64,000 bases of DNA from Anodontia alba. Lineage: Eukaryota; Mollusca; Bivalvia; Lucinida; Lucinidae. The DNA is taken from positions 91,874,093-91,938,092 of the forward strand of contig OZ024821.1 in assembly GCA_964016985.1 (NCBI GenBank), given 5' to 3'. Below the pieces are notes generated by a model that saw nothing but the letters and a program-made list of their open reading frames with translations, ran no database searches and was not told the origin of the DNA. Below, piece after piece: positions 40,928 to 50,903 of this stretch. The position numbers and the translations under genes are program-made. Position 1 is the first letter of the stretch. Every line of letters begins with the position of its first letter.

Positions 40928-41189
40928 TATTTTATTGCTTCAGAACAATGATCATTCCAGTCAAGATGTTATTTTGTTGTTGTTGTTGCTGTTGCTTTTT
41001 ACCACAAATGATTGAAACATTTCTCCACTGAGTTCCAACAACAAATTTTTTGTGTGTGCGGTAATAAGAAAAACATTTATCTGGATAGCCATCTGATCTG
41101 GATTTCCGAAAACTTTCACTGAGTCCAAAACCATTATTGCAGCAACTGTTTCTGATAACAAAAGTAACTGTTGCAACCTTTAGGGAACA

Positions 41190-41532
41190 AGATACCATAT
41201 GTACCCTGATTACTGGAACACCGTATGTACCTTGACTACTGGAACACCGTATGTACCTTGACTACTGGCTCACCATATGTATCCTTACTGGAACACCATA
41301 ATTATGTACCCTGATTACTGGAACACCTTATGTACCCTGACTACTGGAACACCATATGTATCCTTACTGGAACACCATAATTATGTACCCTGATTATTGG
41401 AACACCGTATGTACCTTGACTACTGGAACACCATATGTATCCTTACAGGAACACCATAATTATGTACCCTGATTACTGGAACACCTATCTCCTTACCAAG
41501 ATACCATATGTACCCTGATTACAGGAACACCT
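41190..41532 (+). repeat. Minisatellite, ~24-30 bp units
   Basis: More than ten imperfect units built from TGTACCTTGACTACTGG and AACACCGTA; some carry an extra ATAATTA. Ends where an F6 begins; the phrase ACCATATGTACC resembles F6 ends, so the array may have grown from one. Confidence 0.9.
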
Positions 41533-41751
41533 TACCATATTTACTGTATGTATTCGGACAGAAAGGCCTGAGAAAAACAGTGTAGACCCAGATGAGATGC
41601 CGCAGAATGTGGTGTCATCAGGGTCTACACTGTTTTCCACTCATCCAGCAATGTTTTAACACAAAATCGGGTAGTAAATTGTACTTGTTCAAATTTTAGA
41701 ACAAATATGGTAGGGAGTTGAAGTGTCAGAATACTTAGGGTAAATATGGTA
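41533..41751. mobile_element. F6 element, complete
   Basis: TACCATATTTACTGTATGTA to ACTTAGGGTAAATATGGTA, GTAGACCCAGATGAGATGCC in the core. First of three adjacent F6 copies. Confidence 0.88.
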
Positions 41752-41755
41752 TCTC

Positions 41756-41924
41756 TTTACCATACTTGTCTTAACATTTGGACACATTCATTTTATGCCC
41801 TGTTGATGTGTCTAAATTCTGCTGGATGAGTGGCAAACAGTGTAGACCCAGATCAAATGCCACATTCTGGGTCTAAACTATTGGTCAGGCCTATCTGTCT
41901 GAATAATTATGGAAAATACTGTAA
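41756..41924. mobile_element. F6 element, left end missing, opposite orientation
   Basis: TTACCATACTTGTCTTAACA, GATGAGTGGCAAACAGTG, GGTCAGGCCTATCTGTCTGA. Second of the cluster. Confidence 0.82.
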
Positions 41925-42133
41925 CAACCCTAAGTATCAAAACAGACAGACTTGTCCAGACAGTGTAGACCCAGCTCAGATGCTGCATTCTGTGGCATCT
42001 GATCAGGGTCTACACTATTTGCCAACCATCCAGCAATATTTTAGATATATTAACAGGTTACAAAATGGACTCTTTCAAATTTTAGAAGAAGCATGGCAAA
42101 CAGTTAAGGTGACCCAATACTTCGAATAAATAC
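41923..42133. mobile_element. F6 element
   Basis: TAACAACCCTAAGTATCAAA, GTAGACCCAGCTCAGATGCT / GCATCTGATCAGGGTCTAC, ATTAACAGGTTACAAAATGG. Third of the cluster. Confidence 0.85.
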
Positions 42134-42534
42134 ACTAAATTTTGAACAAGCAAGTTGGACTACCTGGGGATGTAACTAAAAATTTAATAATTAAACAGAG
42201 CTGACCCTCCTCAAACTGAGTCTACTCTGTATATCCAGGCATGACTTTCCAAATACACAGGGTAAATATGGTATGCTTGTACAGAACATAATATGTCCAA
42301 CTGTAAGAATCAAAATGTCAAAGAAAGAAACAAATCCTTGATAGCTGGTAAAGTAATAAAAAAAAGATGAGCAAACTATAGCTCTCTGTTTCTTATTTAT
42401 ACTTCAATGACAATTTTTATGATAACTGATCATGCAATTACTAGATTTCTGTGGAAAAAATCAATCTAAGGCAATTAATTTCAACCACTTACTGAGATAA
42501 TGAAATTCCAGAATCAATCAAGCAGTTCAGAAAG
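42134..42534. other. Region without recognised gene
   Basis: A short F6 right end (ATACACAGGGTAAATATGG) at about 42254; otherwise unassigned. Confidence 0.4.
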
Positions 42535-42736
42535 TTAACCCTTCTCTTGCTGCCCTTTCTTAGCAAACAGTGTAGATCCAGATCAGTTGGCTTCTAAAGA
42601 AGCCAACTGATCTGGATCTGCAATGTTTGTCATTAAATATGTGACTTTCTATCAAAAACCCAGATAAAGTAATCTGATTGGCTGGAAATTAGAAGTGGGT
42701 GTGGCGTCTTAATTTATTCAGCATGACAAGGGTTAA
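42535..42736. mobile_element. F1 element, complete
   Basis: TTAACCCTTCTCTTGCTGCC to GCATGACAAGGGTTAA, perfect hairpin GTAGATCCAGATCAGTTGGC / GCCAACTGATCTGGATCTGC. Confidence 0.9.
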
Positions 42737-42850
42737 ACATATCAGACTCACTCCCATTATGTTTCTAGAGAGCATACTTGGGCCACATCAAGCAAAGAAG
42801 TGCCTTTGAACATGCGCAAATTAGGCACAGATTCAGATCATCCTATGCAT

Positions 42851-43024
42851 TAGACTGGCTCCAGTCTCCAGTAACTAAATATTTTTCATATAATCCTATT
42901 TGATATAAAGGCTGGCCATGACTAGCCTTTAAAGTCATGATATTATTTTGGTATTATTTTAGTGGATTTTCAAACAGGATTATAAGAAATAAATATTTAG
43001 TCACTAGAGACTGGAGCCAGGCTA
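42851..43024. mobile_element. F11 palindromic element
   Basis: TAGACTGGCTCCAGTCTCC and GGAGACTGGAGCC-type right end (AGAGACTGGAGCCAGGCTA). Hairpin AAGGCTGGCCATGACTAGCC in the centre. About 174 bp. Confidence 0.85.
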
Positions 43025-43074
43025 CCTATGCATGTGCAAAGTATCATCCTGGCCTTTGCTCTCCATTCATACAT

Positions 43075-43165
43075 TCTGCAGTATCCAACAATTCTGTTAG
43101 TGGATAGCAAAGGCCCTGATCAGACTGCACAGATTCACAGGCTGACCTGAGGGCCTCTGCTATCT
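43075..43165. repeat. Hairpin with GGCCCTGATCAG arms
   Basis: GATAGCAAAGGCCCTGATCA pairs with TGACCTGAGGGCCTCTGCTA. A loose relative occurs at 45745-45800. Confidence 0.55.
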
Positions 43166-43255
43166 GCATAAGCCCAAAGACAAGTTTTTGCATGACCCGG
43201 CCCATTTAACCTTAAAACTTCAGAAAGACATGTCTGAGTAAACAAAGTAGCAGTC

Positions 43256-43485
43256 TGGACCCAGTTGTTCAAAGCGTCGTTAGCTTAACGAGCTTGTCAA
43301 GGGTCATTTCATTAACTGTTTTAGTGGAGTCAATATACAATATTCTGATATTTTTTGCTGAAAACATGTGAGTAAGCTACTCACATTTTTTCAGCAAAAA
43401 ATTTCAGCATATTTGCTTATCACTCAATGTAAATTTTAACGAATCGTTAACTAACGATGTCGTTAGTTTTGAACAACTGGGCCCT
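43256..43485. mobile_element. F7 element inside a K1-type sequence
   Basis: GGACCCAGTTGTTCAAAGCG to GAACAACTGGGCCC. The flanks (GTCTGAGTAAACAAAGTAG on the left, TGGGTCTACACTGTTTGCC on the right) are the two sides of an F6 core, so F7 inserted in it. Confidence 0.82.
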
Positions 43486-43535
43486 GATATGGGTCTACAC
43501 TGTTTGCCAGTCTGGAAACAAATTTCATACACATC

Positions 43536-44072
43536 ACGATAGCTCTTGATAAGCAAGCATATCCACATAACATGTTTCTTATTTCTTCACAAAAACATAC
43601 TCGTATGTTGTGGTTTTGTTTGTTTGTGTTGAGGTTTTACGGCCCAGTCAACCCAACGGGGTCATGTTGAGTGCGGTCAGTTCACCTAACCAAACGTTTA
43701 CTGGACAGGCTTAGTCCTCTAAGTGGTTAACCAGTATTGTGCACATTCTTTTGCCAGAAACTGACAACTGCCCTTCTTGAATCAGCGGAAGGGAGAGAAT
43801 GACCGTAGAAAATATTTAATGATCAATCTCCACGAAAGAATGTTGCCGACCTCGGTGGGGGGGGGGGGGGGGGGGGGTTGAACCCGCGACCTCCTGGTCT
43901 TCAGTCAGACAGCGCATCCAACTGAGCCACCAAATGGTGCTCAGCTCATTAGAAGCCTCTCACAATAAGTACCCACAAAATAATAATTATTATGTTTTTG
44001 TGGAGAAATAAGAAAACAAATCAGTATTTTTCTGTTGAAAAAAAAAAAAAAGTGCTTATCTGGAGCTTTGGA
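43536..44072. mobile_element. F8 element split by a SINE
   Basis: GATAGCTCTTGATAAGC and TATGTTGTGG lie left of the SINE; TCATTAGAAGCCTCTC and TTTTTGTGGAGAAATAAG lie right of it; the end is CTTATCTGGAGCTTTG. Confidence 0.8.
43613..43943 (-). mobile_element. tRNA-derived SINE nested in F8
   Basis: Reverse strand: tRNA-like head (B box in GGTCGCGGGTTCAACC), then a run of 21 C (21 G on the plus strand, 43857-43877) and the SINE body. The tail is CAAACAAACAAA-like. The exact ends are uncertain by a few bases. Confidence 0.83.
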
Positions 44073-44204
44073 TCACCATGTAGCCAAAACAAATTGTTCA
44101 AAATTTAGGATAAGAATGATAAGGTATTACTGTATCCAAATACTGTATTCCGGGTAGTTATCGTATGTCTGCATTCAAAATTGTAGTCATAATTCAAATG
44201 CATC

Positions 44205-44206
<2 letters not shown>

Positions 44207-44254
<48 letters not shown>
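44207..44254. repeat. (TA)24 microsatellite
   Basis: Uninterrupted TA dinucleotide run. Confidence 0.95.
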
Positions 44255-44260
<6 letters not shown>

Positions 44261-44339
44261 CATTCTGAAGATGAATTTGGTGACTCATTTCCATTCTGAA
44301 TTTTTTCATTGAGAATGAAGAAGTTTTGTAAAAACATTT

Positions 44340-44513
44340 GACCTCTACCACTCCATGGGCAAGCCAAATTCAGCAGATGATAAATTGATGTCATTTTTCT
44401 GATTTTTCCCCAAGAAAACATGCTTTGACTTTTGTGCAAATTTTCAAAGCCTGTTTTCTGGGAAAAATAAGAAAAGTATCTTAAAATGTCATCTGCTGCA
44501 TACTAAGCGTTAA
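44340..44513. mobile_element. F5 element
   Basis: CTCTACCACTCCATGGGCAA at the left; CAGCAGATGATAAATTGATG; GCTTTGACTTTTGTGCAAAT; right end CTGCATACTAAGCGTTAA. Core shortened. Confidence 0.8.
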
Positions 44514-44805
44514 TTCTCTACCTTTAATTTTCATAAACAGTTGCATAGTATTTGTCTCCCTTGAAATGATTTCTACAAGGGCAATAATGGAACATCAAAT
44601 TAGTATTGAGTTCTATCACTTTTACTTCCCTTACACCCACAAACAGAGGTATATATTTCCTAACCAGTGATTACTCGGATTTGAAAACATCTTCTCTGGC
44701 CATTTATAACCACATCATGCAGTTTTATTATTTGAAACACACCTGCCAGGTATTCTTATTTTTTTTTGCTCTTCAAGATAACGTCTATCATAATGGTGCC
44801 AAATA
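44514..44805. other. Region without recognised gene
   Basis: No family or exon recognised. Confidence 0.4.
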
Positions 44806-44992
44806 TTAACCCTAGTATCTTTACAGGCAGTGTAGATCAAGATCAGTTGGCTTCTTCAGAAGCCAACTGATCTGGATCTGCACTGTTTGCCATTCTGTAT
44901 TTAAATTTGTATCAACAACCAGGATCAAGTAATTTGACTGGCTGAAAATTAGAAGTGGGTGTGACATCTTTATTCAGCAGGACAAGAGTTAA
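44806..44992. mobile_element. F1 element
   Basis: TTAACCCTAGTATCTTTACA at the left (internal deletion) to CAGCAGGACAAGAGTTAA. Hairpin AGATCAGTTGGCTTC / GAAGCCAACTGATCT at the centre. Confidence 0.85.
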
Positions 44993-45129
44993 AACAATGC
45001 CACAACTTACTAAACTTATTCTAAAATTTGAACTAGGTCCATCTGATTATTAGATTATTTGCTAAAACATTGCTAGAATGGCAAGCAATGCAGACTGATC
45101 AGATTGTTCAGTTATGAGCAGCCTGATCT

Positions 45130-45336
45130 GGGCCCAGTTGTTCAAAACTAACGATGTCGTTAGTTAACATATCCTTAAAACCTTGATCATTAAATATGGC
45201 ATATAGCTAAAAGTTTTGCTACTCCCATTTTTTTCAGCAATAATACCTGTGAATTAAATATTGTACTTACTAGAGCAGTTAACATTTTGACCACTAACGC
45301 CGTTAAGCTAAACACGCTTTGAACAACTGGGCCCTG
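45130..45336. mobile_element. F7 element
   Basis: GGGCCCAGTTGTTCAAAACT to TTTGAACAACTGGGCCC, central hairpin shortened. A K1-like piece lies directly at its left (45070-45129). Confidence 0.83.
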
Positions 45337-45374
45337 AATTTTTCTTACCTTGTCCAGTATTTCATTTGACTCAG

Positions 45375-45588
45375 TTAACCCATTTTAGACTAGAGACTCC
45401 CAAAAAGGTAACTGGTAAACAGTGCAGACCCAGATCAGATGCTGCATTCTGCAGCATCTGATCAGGGTCTCCACTGTTTGGAAATGGCTTTGCCATTTTT
45501 CTCTAGGAATATCTAAATCACATAAATTTAAATTGGGCTCTTCCGATATATAAGTGCAGGGGGGTTTATTCATTCTAAAATGGGTTAA
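45375..45588. mobile_element. F4 element, complete
   Basis: TTAACCCATTTTAGACTAGA to TTCTAAAATGGGTTAA. Hairpin GCAGACCCAGATCAGATGCT / GCATCTGATCAGGGTCTCC. Confidence 0.9.
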
Positions 45589-46054
45589 TTTGGGTATATA
45601 TTATTTGTTTAGATATATCTTTCCAAATAAATAGAGCAAACATGGTATGAATAGAAGAACAGACAGTATGCAAACTGGGCAGGATCCTCATTTTGGTCCT
45701 TTCCTCTCCATTCATACATTCTGTAGTATCCAATGATTTTTAGTTGACGGTCAAGGCCCTGATCAGACTGCGAAAATGCACAGGCTAATCTTGTCCGCAT
45801 ATGCCCAAAGACATGTTTTCGCATAATGCAACCCATTTTAGTTTAGACTGGATAGAATTTATACAGTAAACAGCAAAGAACCTGGCTAGCCTGTGCACTA
45901 GTTTGCAGATGAGACCTGTTCACATAAGAAATAGGGATAGCTTTCCTGGAGTGGTTTATTTTATCTTAAATTTCAAATATGATTTAGCTTATTTGTCTAT
46001 ATATATAATGAATTTACAAAATCATAAAGAAAATACTGCCTTCCCTGCCTATGT
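45589..46054. other. Mostly unassigned
   Basis: 45745-45800 has a weak GATCAG hairpin (AAGGCCCTGATCAGACTGCG, CAGGCTAATCTTGTC). No exon seen. Confidence 0.4.
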
Positions 46055-46266
46055 TTAACCTTTTACCACTCTATTGGCAAATTCAGCAGATGACAAATTT
46101 GATCTTTTTCTTTTCTTTTTTTTTTTAAAAAAATAAGTTTTGACATTACATTTTATGCAAATTGCCTCCTAAGCATGAAATGTCAAAGCCTATTTGCTAT
46201 AACAGATAAGAAAAATATTTCAAATTGTTGTATGATGAAATTTGTCATCCAGTATACTAATGTTAA
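46055..46266. mobile_element. F5 element
   Basis: TTAACCTTTTACCACTCTAT to CAGTATACTAATGTTAA, in reverse orientation to the 28.9-kb copy. Core TTATGCAAATTGCCTCCTAA. Confidence 0.82.
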
Positions 46267-46334
46267 CAATTCTACGCTCAATTTCTCTTTTTTGGTCTCT
46301 ATAAAAGTATGATTATGAAGCTTCAACTACGTTT

Positions 46335-46780
46335 CTGTATTTACCCTAAGTATAGGGCAGGCAGGCCTGAACAAACAATGTAGACCTAGATCAGATGCTG
46401 CATTCTGTGGCATCTGATCAAGGTCTACATTGTTTGTCACTCATCCAGCAATATTTTGTTTCTTAAATAGAGAGCAAAATGGACTTGTTCATCTTTAACC
46501 CTTAAAGAGCCAATCACAACTGCAGCAGACGACATTTTTTTTTTTTTTTTTTTTTTATGATTATTTCTCAGAGAAAACAAGTCTTGACATTTCATGTGAA
46601 TCATCTGCCAAGCAGATGATTCAAATAAAATGTCAAGACTTGTTTTCTCAGAAAAATAAAAAAAAAAAACATTTTAGAATGTTGTCTGCTACAAATTTTG
46701 CTTGGTGCTTTAAGGGTTAAGGAGAAGTTTGGTAAGTAGATATGTGTCCCAAATATTAAGCAATTTAAGGGTAAAAATGG
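46335..46780. mobile_element. F6 element with a nested F3
   Basis: TGTATTTACCCTAAGTATAG, K1 hairpin, GACTTGTTCATC, then F3, then GGAGAAGTTTGGTAAG and AATTTAAGGGTAAAAATGG. Confidence 0.84.
46495..46720. mobile_element. F3 element, complete, nested in F6
   Basis: TTAACCCTTAAAGAGCCAAT to GTGCTTTAAGGGTTAA. Hairpin TGAATCATCTGCCAAGCAGA and its partner; poly-T and poly-A runs face each other in the arms. Confidence 0.92.
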
Positions 46781-46784
46781 TTTA

Positions 46785-46975
46785 TTAACCTTTACAACCC
46801 ACTGGGCAATTTCAGCAGATGACAAATTGATGATCTTTTTCTTATTTTTCCCAGAAAAAAGATTTTAATTATTCATGCAAACTGTCTCCTTGTATGAAAT
46901 ATTTTCTGAGAAAAATAAAAAGAAATACTTCAAACTGTCGTCTGCTGTAATATTTACCCAGCATGCCAAGCATTG
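46785..46975. mobile_element. F5 element
   Basis: TTAACCTTTACAACCCACTG to ACCCAGCATGCCAAGCATTG. Directly beyond the F6 end. Confidence 0.82.
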
Positions 46976-47271
46976 AGTGTCAAAAGGAATGTGAATATGC
47001 CCTGTAGTTATGTGATTCTATCAAGTAATGATTGTTTTGGATATGAAATATTAAGATGACAATCAAAACTTTATGTTGGTTTCCTTGAGCAAGCAAATTT
47101 AATATCGCTAAACTATTTTCAATAAAAATACAGTAATATCTAGGCTTTATTTGAAGAGCAAAATCTATATTTACTCTGGTCGTATGGAGACATACAAATG
47201 CAGAACAGATGGCTACGAAGTAGCAGTCTGAGCAGGGTCTTCACTATTTGCTAATCTGTCAAACTACGGTA
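46976..47271. other. Region without recognised gene
   Basis: A K1-like scrap (47196-47255, GAAGTAGCAGTCTGAGCAGG) at the end; otherwise unassigned. Confidence 0.4.
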
Positions 47272-47545
47272 AATGCCCTAAATTTTTTTAACACTTCATC
47301 CCATACTCTTTTTGTCTAAATACTGCTTTTTATGCAGTTGTTTCTTAAAATAGTTTGTGGAATGGCAAACAGAGCAGACCCTGATCAGACTGCTCCTGAA
47401 GGAGCAGTCTGATCTGGGTCTACACTGTTTGTACATGCCATTTTGTCAGACCATTCGGCATTCGAAATTTTAGAACATTTACCATAGACAAATGGAGTCT
47501 TCAGAACAAGTATGGTAAGGAGAGACAGTATCCAAATATTTGGCT
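47272..47545. mobile_element. Composite: F6 arms around an F2-type core
   Basis: Left side reads like an inverted F6 (AATGCCCTAAATTTTTTTAA, TATGCAGTTG); the core is the F2 tip ACTGCTCCTGAAGGAGCAGT; the right side again has F6 text (ACAAGTATGGTAAGGAG, ATCCAAATATTTGG). Confidence 0.65.
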
Positions 47546-48507
47546 AATTGTTGTAATTGTTTTACCAGTGCGGTAATTAGGTCAAATAGGGTATTGAGGC
47601 ACACGTAGTCTGGTTCTAAGTACAGCTCTTGAAAGGTGACGGAACCCACCACCTTATACCAATTATGCATGGAGTCCCATAAAAGGGACATTGGCAACCC
47701 AGTTCAGATGCCACAGACTGTGGCATCTGATCAGGGTCTAAACTCTTTTGTATTTAAGACACAAACTTTTTGTAAAAAATAAACTAAATGGACATCGACC
47801 TGTCTCTAAAGATATGTAGTCCACTCAGCATAGTTGAAATTGTCTGTACAAAATACCCATGTTGGCATTGAAAAATATACCTCGGTATCTTTTTTTTTTC
47901 ATAAGTACATGCAAAGGGCAAAAATGGCTCCCGGCACAGCTCCAGTACTAATGGTTCCTGCTAGAAAGATTTTGGTAAGCATAATCAAGTTGTTTCCAGC
48001 CAGTGAGCTAGGTGGGGTGGGGAAGAGGGGTAAAGTAGAAAGATGGGTTCGGTGTATGGGTACAAAATGCACAGCTGCATCAAGGATGGAAGCATAAGCA
48101 GTCTATTTTTTTTTTTTTTTTTTTTTTACAGTGACAGTCTACTACCAAAAATTTGCATAATATCACATTAATTATTTGCTCTAAGTCAGAGCATCTCCAT
48201 TAACTAACCACTAAACTCAACTACAAAGGAAGGAAAATGATAAATCTTTAATGTTTATCATAAGCCAACTTTGATATGTAACCATGTACGAAATGATCAC
48301 AGTTCCTCATCAAATCGATGATGAAACTGTAAGTGTTTTTTAATGATGTATCATCTGGTACCCTTCTCTCTTTTTTTCTTTTTTTTTGTAATAAATCATG
48401 TCACCATATTGTAATTTAAACTGTAACTTTCAGATTATGGATTTCAAATACTATCAAACAAAACAAAATAAAACCAAATCATTAAGTACTTGCTTGAATT
48501 GATTCTA
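47546..48507. other. Low-repeat region with an ambiguous exon candidate
   Basis: Few recognised elements: a K1 scrap near 47690-47750 and an F10-like end (GCGGTAATTAGGTCAAATAG) near 47571. Holds the candidate at 47899-48007 and a poly-T run at 48102-48127. Confidence 0.4.
47899..48007 (-). CDS. Possible short exon, strand uncertain
   Basis: On the minus strand a strong acceptor (CCCCACCCCACCTAG) opens a 35-codon hydrophobic reading (LIMLTKIFLAGTISTGAVPG, then IFALCMYL) to a TGA. On the plus strand the same DNA offers ATG at 47924, 17 codons (MAPGTAPVLMVPARKIL) and a donor GTAAGC at 47975. Only one, or neither, is real. Product not recognised. Confidence 0.22.
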
Positions 48508-48804
48508 AATAAGGGGAACTGATTACACTTTCAAGGGAGACAACTCTGTCAAAATCATTTTGCTCCCTTCTGAAAAAGGCTCTCCCTAAAAAGGAAAGAA
48601 TCTGCTCCCTTCCAAATAAGGGGAACTGATGTACTTTCAAGAGAGACAACTCTATCAAAGTTTTTTTTGTTCCCTTTTGAAAAGGGGTTTCTCTAAAAGG
48701 AAAGAATTTGCTCCTATTGGGAACAAACTATTTCTTTTTAGAGTAGACCCCTTTTCAGAAGGGGATTGGCACAAGAAGTCATAGAAGTTGTCTCTCTTGT
48801 ATAA
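48508..48804. mobile_element. F13 element with duplicated left arm
   Basis: AAATAAGGGGAACTGAT occurs at about 48509 and 48616, each followed by GAGACAACTCT and an AAAGGAAAGAAT block. The second arm pairs with AGAGTAGACCCCTTTTCAGA and AGAAGTTGTCTCTCTTG. Confidence 0.8.
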
Positions 48805-49348
48805 AATGGCCGAAAACCTACCATGTATATCCACTGACCTTAAAGAAATTAAGCTTCTCCTCAACAGAAAAATAAGTCCTGAAGATTTATGAAATATCTT
48901 ACCAACATGCAGCCCACTTAACACTGCCTGAATATTTAGTGAAACAAGAAGTCATGCTGGGGTAATATGTCAGAAAAATCTGTTCCTTTATTAGCTGTTT
49001 AATATAGGTCTACACTATTGCTGTCTGGACATTTTGGGTAACGGTATATTAAGGCTGGTATTTATGATAAAGTTCTTTTTCATTTGATAAACTCAGTTAC
49101 TTGGTTATGAGTTTCACTACAAAAATAGATTTTAGTATCAAATGAGCTGCCTCACGGGAAAAGAGTTTTTACAGCATATGCAAACAGCAAAGATTCAGGC
49201 AAGCCTGCGCATCCATGCAGTCTCACCAGAACCTGTTTTGTTCACTCACCTGAGTTGTCATCCAAAGGGAAGCTTTGGCCAAAGAACTGGTCATATGGCC
49301 TTGGTGAGGGGCCGGGCATGCGCACTGAAAGATTGACTCTACTGATAG
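48805..49348. other. Region without recognised gene
   Basis: A loose hairpin piece at 49178-49235 (GCAAACAGCAAAGATTCAGG). No exon recognised. Confidence 0.4.
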
Positions 49349-49528
49349 TTAACCCTTAAAGTGCCAATCACAACTGCAGCAGACAATTTTTTTTTATTTT
49401 TTTTTTTATTTTTCGGATGATTCACATGAAATGTCAAAACTTGTTTTCTCTGAAAAATGAAAAAAAAAAAAAAAAAAAAAAAAATTTTGAATGTCGTCTG
49501 CTACAAATTTTGCTTGGCGCTTTAAGGC
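49349..49528. mobile_element. F3 element, left core arm deleted
   Basis: TTAACCCTTAAAGTGCCAAT to TTGGCGCTTTAAGG. Only GGATGATTCACATGAAATGT remains of the hairpin. Long A and T runs. Confidence 0.85.
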
Positions 49529-49716
49529 TCTTTCTTTCACAATGCGGCTCAAATATTCTGTGTAGGAAATAGATTTACAGTGATTCATGATTAACTTTTA
49601 CAACAGCAAAAATTAATATAAGTTCACATTTCACTGTATTTCATACCTCATCAAAGACATAACGCTTCAGAATACATTCTTATATTACACGTATATTATG
49701 TTATATAGTTTAAATC
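49529..49716. other. Short unassigned stretch
   Basis: No family recognised. Confidence 0.4.
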
Positions 49717-49929
49717 TTAACCCTGGTCCTGCTGAACCCAGATATGCTTTGCCTTTGCAAACAGTGTAGATCCAGATCAGTTGGCTTCTGAAGAAGCCAA
49801 CTGATCTGGATCTGCACGGTTTGCCATTAAGTATGTGAACTTGTATCAACAACCTGGATCAAGTAATCTGATTGGCGGAAAATCAGAAGTGGGTGTGGCA
49901 TCTTAATTTATTCAGCATGACAAGGGTTA
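49717..49929. mobile_element. F1 element, complete
   Basis: TTAACCCTGGTCCTGCTGAA to GCATGACAAGGGTTA; the right duplication reads TTAC. Perfect tip TTGGCTTCTGAAGAAGCCAA. Confidence 0.92.
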
Positions 49930-50037
49930 CCGCAAGCTGTGCAAGACACTAATATTAGTTTAATTTTCTCTAAAAAATAGCATTTGTTATTTCATTTGAA
50001 TCATCTCAAGAAATGGAGTGATTTAAATATGTCATAT

Positions 50038-50059
50038 TTACCTTAAATATTTGGCCACC
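50038..50059. mobile_element. F6 end cut by F1
   Basis: ATTTACCTTAAATATTTGGC followed by CACC is the inverted F6 right end; the next element starts at the F6 TTAA hot spot. Confidence 0.6.
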
Positions 50060-50266
50060 TTACCCTTGCCATGCTGAATAAATTAAGATGCCCCACAAAC
50101 TTCTAATTTTCAGCCAATCAGATTTACATGATCCAGTTTGTTGATATAAATTAACAAACTTAATGGTGAACAGTGCAAATCCAGATCAGTTAGAAGCCCA
50201 CTGATCTGGATCTGAACTGTTTGCAAAGGCAAGGTATATCCAGGTTCAGCAGAACTATAGGGTTAA
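50060..50266. mobile_element. F1 element
   Basis: TTACCCTTGCCATGCTGAAT to AGCAGAACTATAGGGTTAA. Hairpin GCAAATCCAGATCAGTTAG / CCACTGATCTGGATCTG with shortened tip. Confidence 0.88.
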
Positions 50267-50350
50267 CTTAAATCAGAGAGGGAGAAACAGACAGAGTGAG
50301 ATAGAAAGACAGACAGAGATCTTAAGTGCTGTGTTTACCAATATGTGATC

Positions 50351-50551
50351 TTAGCCCTTGAAGCATCAATCACAACTGCAGCAGATGATTTTTTTTTTTT
50401 TTTTTTTTTTCAAAGAAAATAGGCATTGACATTTCATGTGGATTCACATGCACTGTCAAAACTTATTTTCTCTGAAAAAAAAAAAAAAAAAAAAAAATAG
50501 ACTGTCACCTGCTACAATTTTTCAATATTTGCTTGGTGCTTTAAGGCTTAA
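50351..50551. mobile_element. F3 element
   Basis: TTAGCCCTTGAAGCATCAAT to TGGTGCTTTAAGGCTTAA; TTGACATTTCATGTGGATTC and its partner with a minimal tip; long T and A runs in the arms. Confidence 0.85.
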
Positions 50552-50678
50552 TACCGGTGATGTTAATGCAGGTACTTAGGATAATCATGGTAAGCAAACA
50601 TTATTAACTTGTTTGTTGTCTGAGATTTCCTACTCAGCAGACAGAAGGTTAATTAATTTCCTTGCTATTACCATTTTA

Positions 50679-50865
50679 TTAACCTTTACCATTTTCTGGG
50701 CTTTTCAGCAGATGACAAATTAATGGCATTTTTCTTATTTTTCCCAGGAAACAAGAATAGACATTTCATGCAATTTGTCTTCATTGTCATTTTCACTGCA
50801 AATTGTCAAAACCTGTTTTCTGGGAAAAAATAAGAAAAATATTTAAAAATGTTGTCTGCTGAAAT
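50679..50865. mobile_element. F5 element, right terminus lost
   Basis: TTAACCTTTACCATTTTCTG on the left, hairpin with GACATTTCATGCAATTTGTC, then GTTGTCTGCTGAAA, where the flank CTTGCTATTACCATTTTATT repeats itself. Confidence 0.8.
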
Positions 50866-50903
50866 TTTCTTGCTATTACCATTTTATTAAGTCCCAGAAA
50901 GCT

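Noticed and set aside
44207..44254. (TA)24 as an AT-rich origin or regulatory element
   Set aside because: A plain microsatellite; nothing else supports a function.
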